Below, in pieces: positions 5,981 to 8,189 of a stretch of 8,189 nt of DNA. The translations under genes were made by a program, and so were the position numbers. Below the pieces are notes generated by a model. It ran no database searches, was not told where the DNA came from, and saw nothing but the letters and a program-made list of their open reading frames with translations. The DNA comes from Candidatus Caldarchaeum sp. (GTDB lineage: Archaea > Thermoproteota > Nitrososphaeria_A > Caldarchaeales > Caldarchaeaceae). Position 1 is the stretch's first letter. Every line of letters starts with the position of its first letter. The stretch spans positions 1 through 8,189 of the forward strand of contig JANWZT010000051.1 of NCBI GenBank assembly GCA_025054515.1, read 5' to 3'.

Positions 5981-6682
5981 TTAAAAAGCCTCAAAGTCCA
6001 TAAGGCTTAGGAGATATGCTCTGGAAAGCTCTTCTGCGGTCGGGATTTTCAATTTAAGGTCCAAAAGTTTAACGATGGCCTCCACCGCGCGTCTCGCGGC
6101 GAAAAAGTCTGGAGCCATTTCTGCGGTTTCGACAAGCATCGAGAAATTCCGCATTCCCGACTCGGACGCGAGCACGGTCAAAAGCCCTGCGGCGCCGACT
6201 ATCTGTCCGCTGTATTTAACGCCGTCCACCTTCTTCACCCATTCGTCGAGGAACGAAGAATCTGTCGACGAGCAGTAGATCGTTCTTTTCTCGGATACGG
6301 ATTCTTTGCCGTAACCTCCTATCGTTAGGACGGTTGATGCACCGATTTTTTTCGAGACATCGATGATCTTATGGCAGAGGTCGTATTGTCCGTAGCTTGT
6401 GGATGGTTGGGCGTTTCCGTAAAGAATCAGTAGCGGGGGAGTGTGGTTTGCGAGGTAGATGTCGGCGAAGCTGAAAATCAGCTTGCCCTCCGAAATGTAG
6501 CCAATAGCCGGGAAGAAGGGCGAAAAAAACCTCACTATCTTTTTCGCTTCCATGTTGCGCAACAAATAAGCGACCGCCACCTTGGCCACCAGCCCGATGC
6601 CGGGCAGTCCTTCGACCAAAACACCGTTCGACACCTTCAGGTTCTCGTTTCTGTCGATGAAAAAGACTTCGGTTTCGAGCAT
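5981..6682 (-). CDS. PAC2-family protein, probable proteasome assembly chaperone
   Basis: 233 aa, typical for archaeal PAC2 (COG2047; PbaA/PbaB-like) proteins. Diagnostic segments: VLVEGLPGIGLVAKVAVAYL (about 21-40, the family's GxPGxGLVG signature), FPAIGYISEG (about 57-66), LLILYGNAQPSTSYGQYDLC (about 84-103), and the TIGGYGKE turn (about 120-127). Archaeal homologues assist assembly of proteasome alpha subunits and related complexes; they are cytoplasmic and oligomeric. No membrane segment is seen. The ATG start lies about 29 nt from a TTATTAA box, consistent with a leaderless message. It is divergent from tgtA and probably has its own promoter rather than being in the argGH operon, although read-through across the 48-bp gap is possible. 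The exact client is not deducible here. Confidence 0.9.
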   Translation of the reverse strand: MLETEVFFIDRNENLKVSNGVLVEGLPGIGLVAKVAVAYLLRNMEAKKIVRFFSPFFPAIGYISEGKLIFSFADIYLANHTPPLLILYGNAQPSTSYGQYDLCHKIIDVSKKIGASTVLTIGGYGKESVSEKRTIYCSSTDSSFLDEWVKKVDGVKYSGQIVGAAGLLTVLASESGMRNFSMLVETAEMAPDFFAARRAVEAIVKLLDLKLKIPTAEELSRAYLLSLMDFEAF

Positions 6683-6707
6683 GCTGTTTTCTGTTGTGCG
6701 ACGGTGT

Positions 6708-6714
6708 TAATAAT
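6708..6714 (-). promoter_or_regulatory. TATA box for the PAC2 gene
   Basis: Minus strand CATTATTAACACC, with TTATTAA centred about 29 nt before the ATG at 6682. This predicts a transcript start within a few bases of the ATG. No Shine-Dalgarno sequence is visible in between, which fits leaderless initiation. Confidence 0.45.
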
Positions 6715-6728
6715 GGTTTGCCTCCTGA

Positions 6729-6736
6729 TTTAATAC
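6729..6736 (+). promoter_or_regulatory. TATA box for tgtA
   Basis: TTTAATAC is centred about 30 nt before the ATG at 6763, predicting a start within several bases of it. The intervening bases contain no Shine-Dalgarno match, so a leaderless message is likely. The PAC2 and tgtA boxes face outward within an 80-bp divergent region. Confidence 0.45.
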
Positions 6737-6762
6737 TTGGTCGGCAACGAGTCTGTTTCTGG

Positions 6763-8189
6763 ATGAAGGCAGAGTTCGAGGTAAAACATAAGGATTTGCT
6801 GGGTAGAATCGGCGTCCTTCATTTGGGCGGTAAAAGGGTTGAAACGCCTACCTTCGTCCCGGTCATAAACCCCGTCAACCAAGTAATACCGCCCATGGAA
6901 ATGAAGAAGCTGTTTCGTTGTCAAATAGTCATCACGAATGCCTACATTCTTTTTAAACGGTTTAAGGAGACCGTTGTTGAAAAAGGTGTTCACGGGTTTA
7001 TCGATTTCGACGGCGTCGTGATGACTGATTCCGGCGGCTATCAGGTGTTGGTCTACGGCGACGTGGCTGCGTCGGCGGCTGACATCGCTGTTTTCCAGGA
7101 AGCTATTGGCTCCGACATCGCTGTCCCGCTTGACAGGCCGACTGGGTTGGTGAGCCGGCGGGAGGCGGAGAAAACCGTCGAGGAAACTTTGGCCAACGTG
7201 AGACTGACGATGAAGTTGGTTGAACCGGAAAGCAGATGCGTCTGGGTCGGCCCCGTTCAGGGAGGACTCTACAGAGATTTGGTCGCCCGATGCGTTGACG
7301 AATACGAAAAACTTGGGTTCAGTCTATACTGCCTCGGAAGCCCCGTCCCACTGATGACGGCCTACCGGTACAAACAACTGACTTCGATGATTTCCTCAAC
7401 CCGTGGCTTGCTCGGGCCGGTCAAGCCTCTTCATCTGTTCGGCGCGGGCCATCCGATGGTCTTCGCCTTTGCAATCGCTCTTGGCGTGGATTTGTTCGAC
7501 TCCGCCTCCTACGCCCTTTTTGCCAGCGAAGACCGATACCTGACACAGGACGGAACGACGCGGATAGAAAATCTCGCATACCTTCCTTGCAGTTGCCGAA
7601 TTTGTCTGGAATATTCTGCGAGAGAGCTAAAATCTTTGGAGAAACCCGAACGGTTCAAGTTGTTGGCGCTACACAACCTTCATGTTTGTTTTGAGGAGGT
7701 GAACGCGGTCAAGCAGGCCCTTTGGGAGGGAAGGCTTTTCGAGCTTTTGGAAAAAAGGGCTAAAGCGCATCCAGCCCTTTTTGACGCCTTCACCAACATG
7801 TTCAGCGATGAAGATACGGTCAAAACCATGATGATTCACACCCCGGTAACCAAGAAGAGAGGCCTGTTCCTCTACGACGAAAACAGTATCAAAAGACCGG
7901 AATACAGGAGAATCGTAGAAAATCTCGAAACATTCTCCGCCCCGCAGTCAAACACGGCCGTAATCGTCAGCCATCGAGCCGTAACTTCGAGAAACATATC
8001 AAACCTTCTGGAAAAAATCGCCGAAACAATCAGCTCGGCTGATTTCGACGTCTACGTTGCTGGAACACCATTCGGTCTAATCCCCCTTTCAGTCTACAAC
8101 GTATACCCGACATCCCAAACAAACTATACAGAAAACCTCATGAAAAAACTCGAAAAAAACCTCCACCAAAAAATCGCCGAAACAATCAC
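6763..8189 (+). CDS. tgtA: tRNA-guanine(15) transglycosylase, archaeosine pathway (3' end cut by window)
   Basis: Exchanges guanine-15 in the tRNA D-loop for preQ0, the committed step of archaeosine synthesis. The frame is open from ATG to the edge (475 codons), so the C-terminus is missing; full archaeal enzymes are around 580 aa. Motifs: FEVKHKDLLGRIG at the start, TDSGGYQV with D89, PLDRPT (D124 within), LFDSASYALFA with D246, and a zinc site CSCRIC plus HNLHV (C276, C278, C281, H304). By family comparison with the Pyrococcus enzyme (D95, D249, Cys279/281/284, His307), D89 is the general-acid region and D246 the nucleophile; the constant 3-residue offset of D246 and the zinc ligands supports orthology. 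The last 100 residues begin the archaeal C-terminal region (AGTPFGLIPLSVYNVYP). Bacterial-type Tgt is excluded by this C-terminal part. Archaeosine typically stabilises tRNA in thermophiles. Confidence 0.95.
   Translation, partial: MKAEFEVKHKDLLGRIGVLHLGGKRVETPTFVPVINPVNQVIPPMEMKKLFRCQIVITNAYILFKRFKETVVEKGVHGFIDFDGVVMTDSGGYQVLVYGDVAASAADIAVFQEAIGSDIAVPLDRPTGLVSRREAEKTVEETLANVRLTMKLVEPESRCVWVGPVQGGLYRDLVARCVDEYEKLGFSLYCLGSPVPLMTAYRYKQLTSMISSTRGLLGPVKPLHLFGAGHPMVFAFAIALGVDLFDSASYALFASEDRYLTQDGTTRIENLAYLPCSCRICLEYSARELKSLEKPERFKLLALHNLHVCFEEVNAVKQALWEGRLFELLEKRAKAHPALFDAFTNMFSDEDTVKTMMIHTPVTKKRGLFLYDENSIKRPEYRRIVENLETFSAPQSNTAVIVSHRAVTSRNISNLLEKIAETISSADFDVYVAGTPFGLIPLSVYNVYPTSQTNYTENLMKKLEKNLHQKIAETI
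8012..8032 (+). repeat. 21-bp direct repeat, copy 1, inside tgtA
   Basis: Begins AAAAAATCGCC and ends AACAATCA. It matches positions 8168-8188 exactly, 156 bp (52 codons) away and in the same reading frame. Both copies encode KIAETI within NLLEKIAETI and NLHQKIAETI. Similarity extends upstream to 8002 with mismatches. Confidence 0.85.
8168..8188 (+). repeat. 21-bp direct repeat, copy 2, at the window end
   Basis: Identical to 8012-8032. It ends one base before the window edge, so its true right boundary is unknown. The flanks diverge: copy 1 continues AGC, copy 2 starts AC at the same phase. Confidence 0.85.

Noticed and set aside
6730..6993. 87-codon minus-strand frame
   Set aside because: Antisense to the conserved N-terminus of tgtA and crosses its promoter; not a plausible gene.

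Overview
The window comes from an archaeon, most likely a thermophilic member of the TACK/Thermoproteota side. The evidence is an archaeosine-type tRNA-guanine transglycosylase, a PDCD5-family DNA-binding protein, a PAC2-family proteasome-assembly chaperone, a LysW-type amino-acid hydrolase, and TATA boxes about 25-40 nt upstream of starts that mostly lack Shine-Dalgarno sites. A Caldarchaeales/Aigarchaeota or related lineage is possible, but I cannot fix the taxon from sequence alone. The window is almost fully coding; no gene-free stretch exceeds about 90 bp. I see no tRNA, rRNA, CRISPR array or insertion sequence.

Layout. On the left, a minus-strand gene (35-1371) encodes a COG2403 / cyclic 2,3-diphosphoglycerate synthetase-like GTPase. 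It is divergent from a plus-strand lysK/argE-type hydrolase (1455-2525). That gene meets argH tail to tail, overlapping it by 9 bp. A minus-strand cluster then reads, in transcription order: PAC2 chaperone (6682-5981), PDCD5 homologue (5932-5591), an unrecognised 136-aa protein (5588-5178), argG (5163-3952) and argH (3950-2517). The last four are tightly spaced behind one TATA box and look like one operon. Divergent from PAC2, the archaeosine transglycosylase gene tgtA (6763 onward) runs off the right edge.

Biology. ArgG and ArgH perform the last two steps of arginine synthesis (citrulline to argininosuccinate to arginine). The adjacent M20 peptidase is the right family to release ornithine and/or lysine from the LysW carrier, so the block 1455-5163 is a partial arginine locus.

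Main discovery. The GTPase gene appears to carry a 23-nt archaeal bulge-helix-bulge (BHB) intron at 1304-1326. A plain ORF reading starts at a TTG inside this element and loses the conserved N-terminus. Upstream, in another frame, the missing segment MARIKTVIMGAAGRD is present and is followed immediately by TGA. The junction folds into a canonical BHB: a 4-bp outer helix, a 3-nt bulge, a 4-bp CGCG/CGCG central helix, a 3-nt bulge on the opposite strand, and a 6-bp helix closed by GAAA. Cutting between the second and third bulge nucleotides removes exactly 23 nt and joins GRD to FHNFN in phase 0, which I recall as the family consensus. It would be a very small intron in a protein-coding gene.
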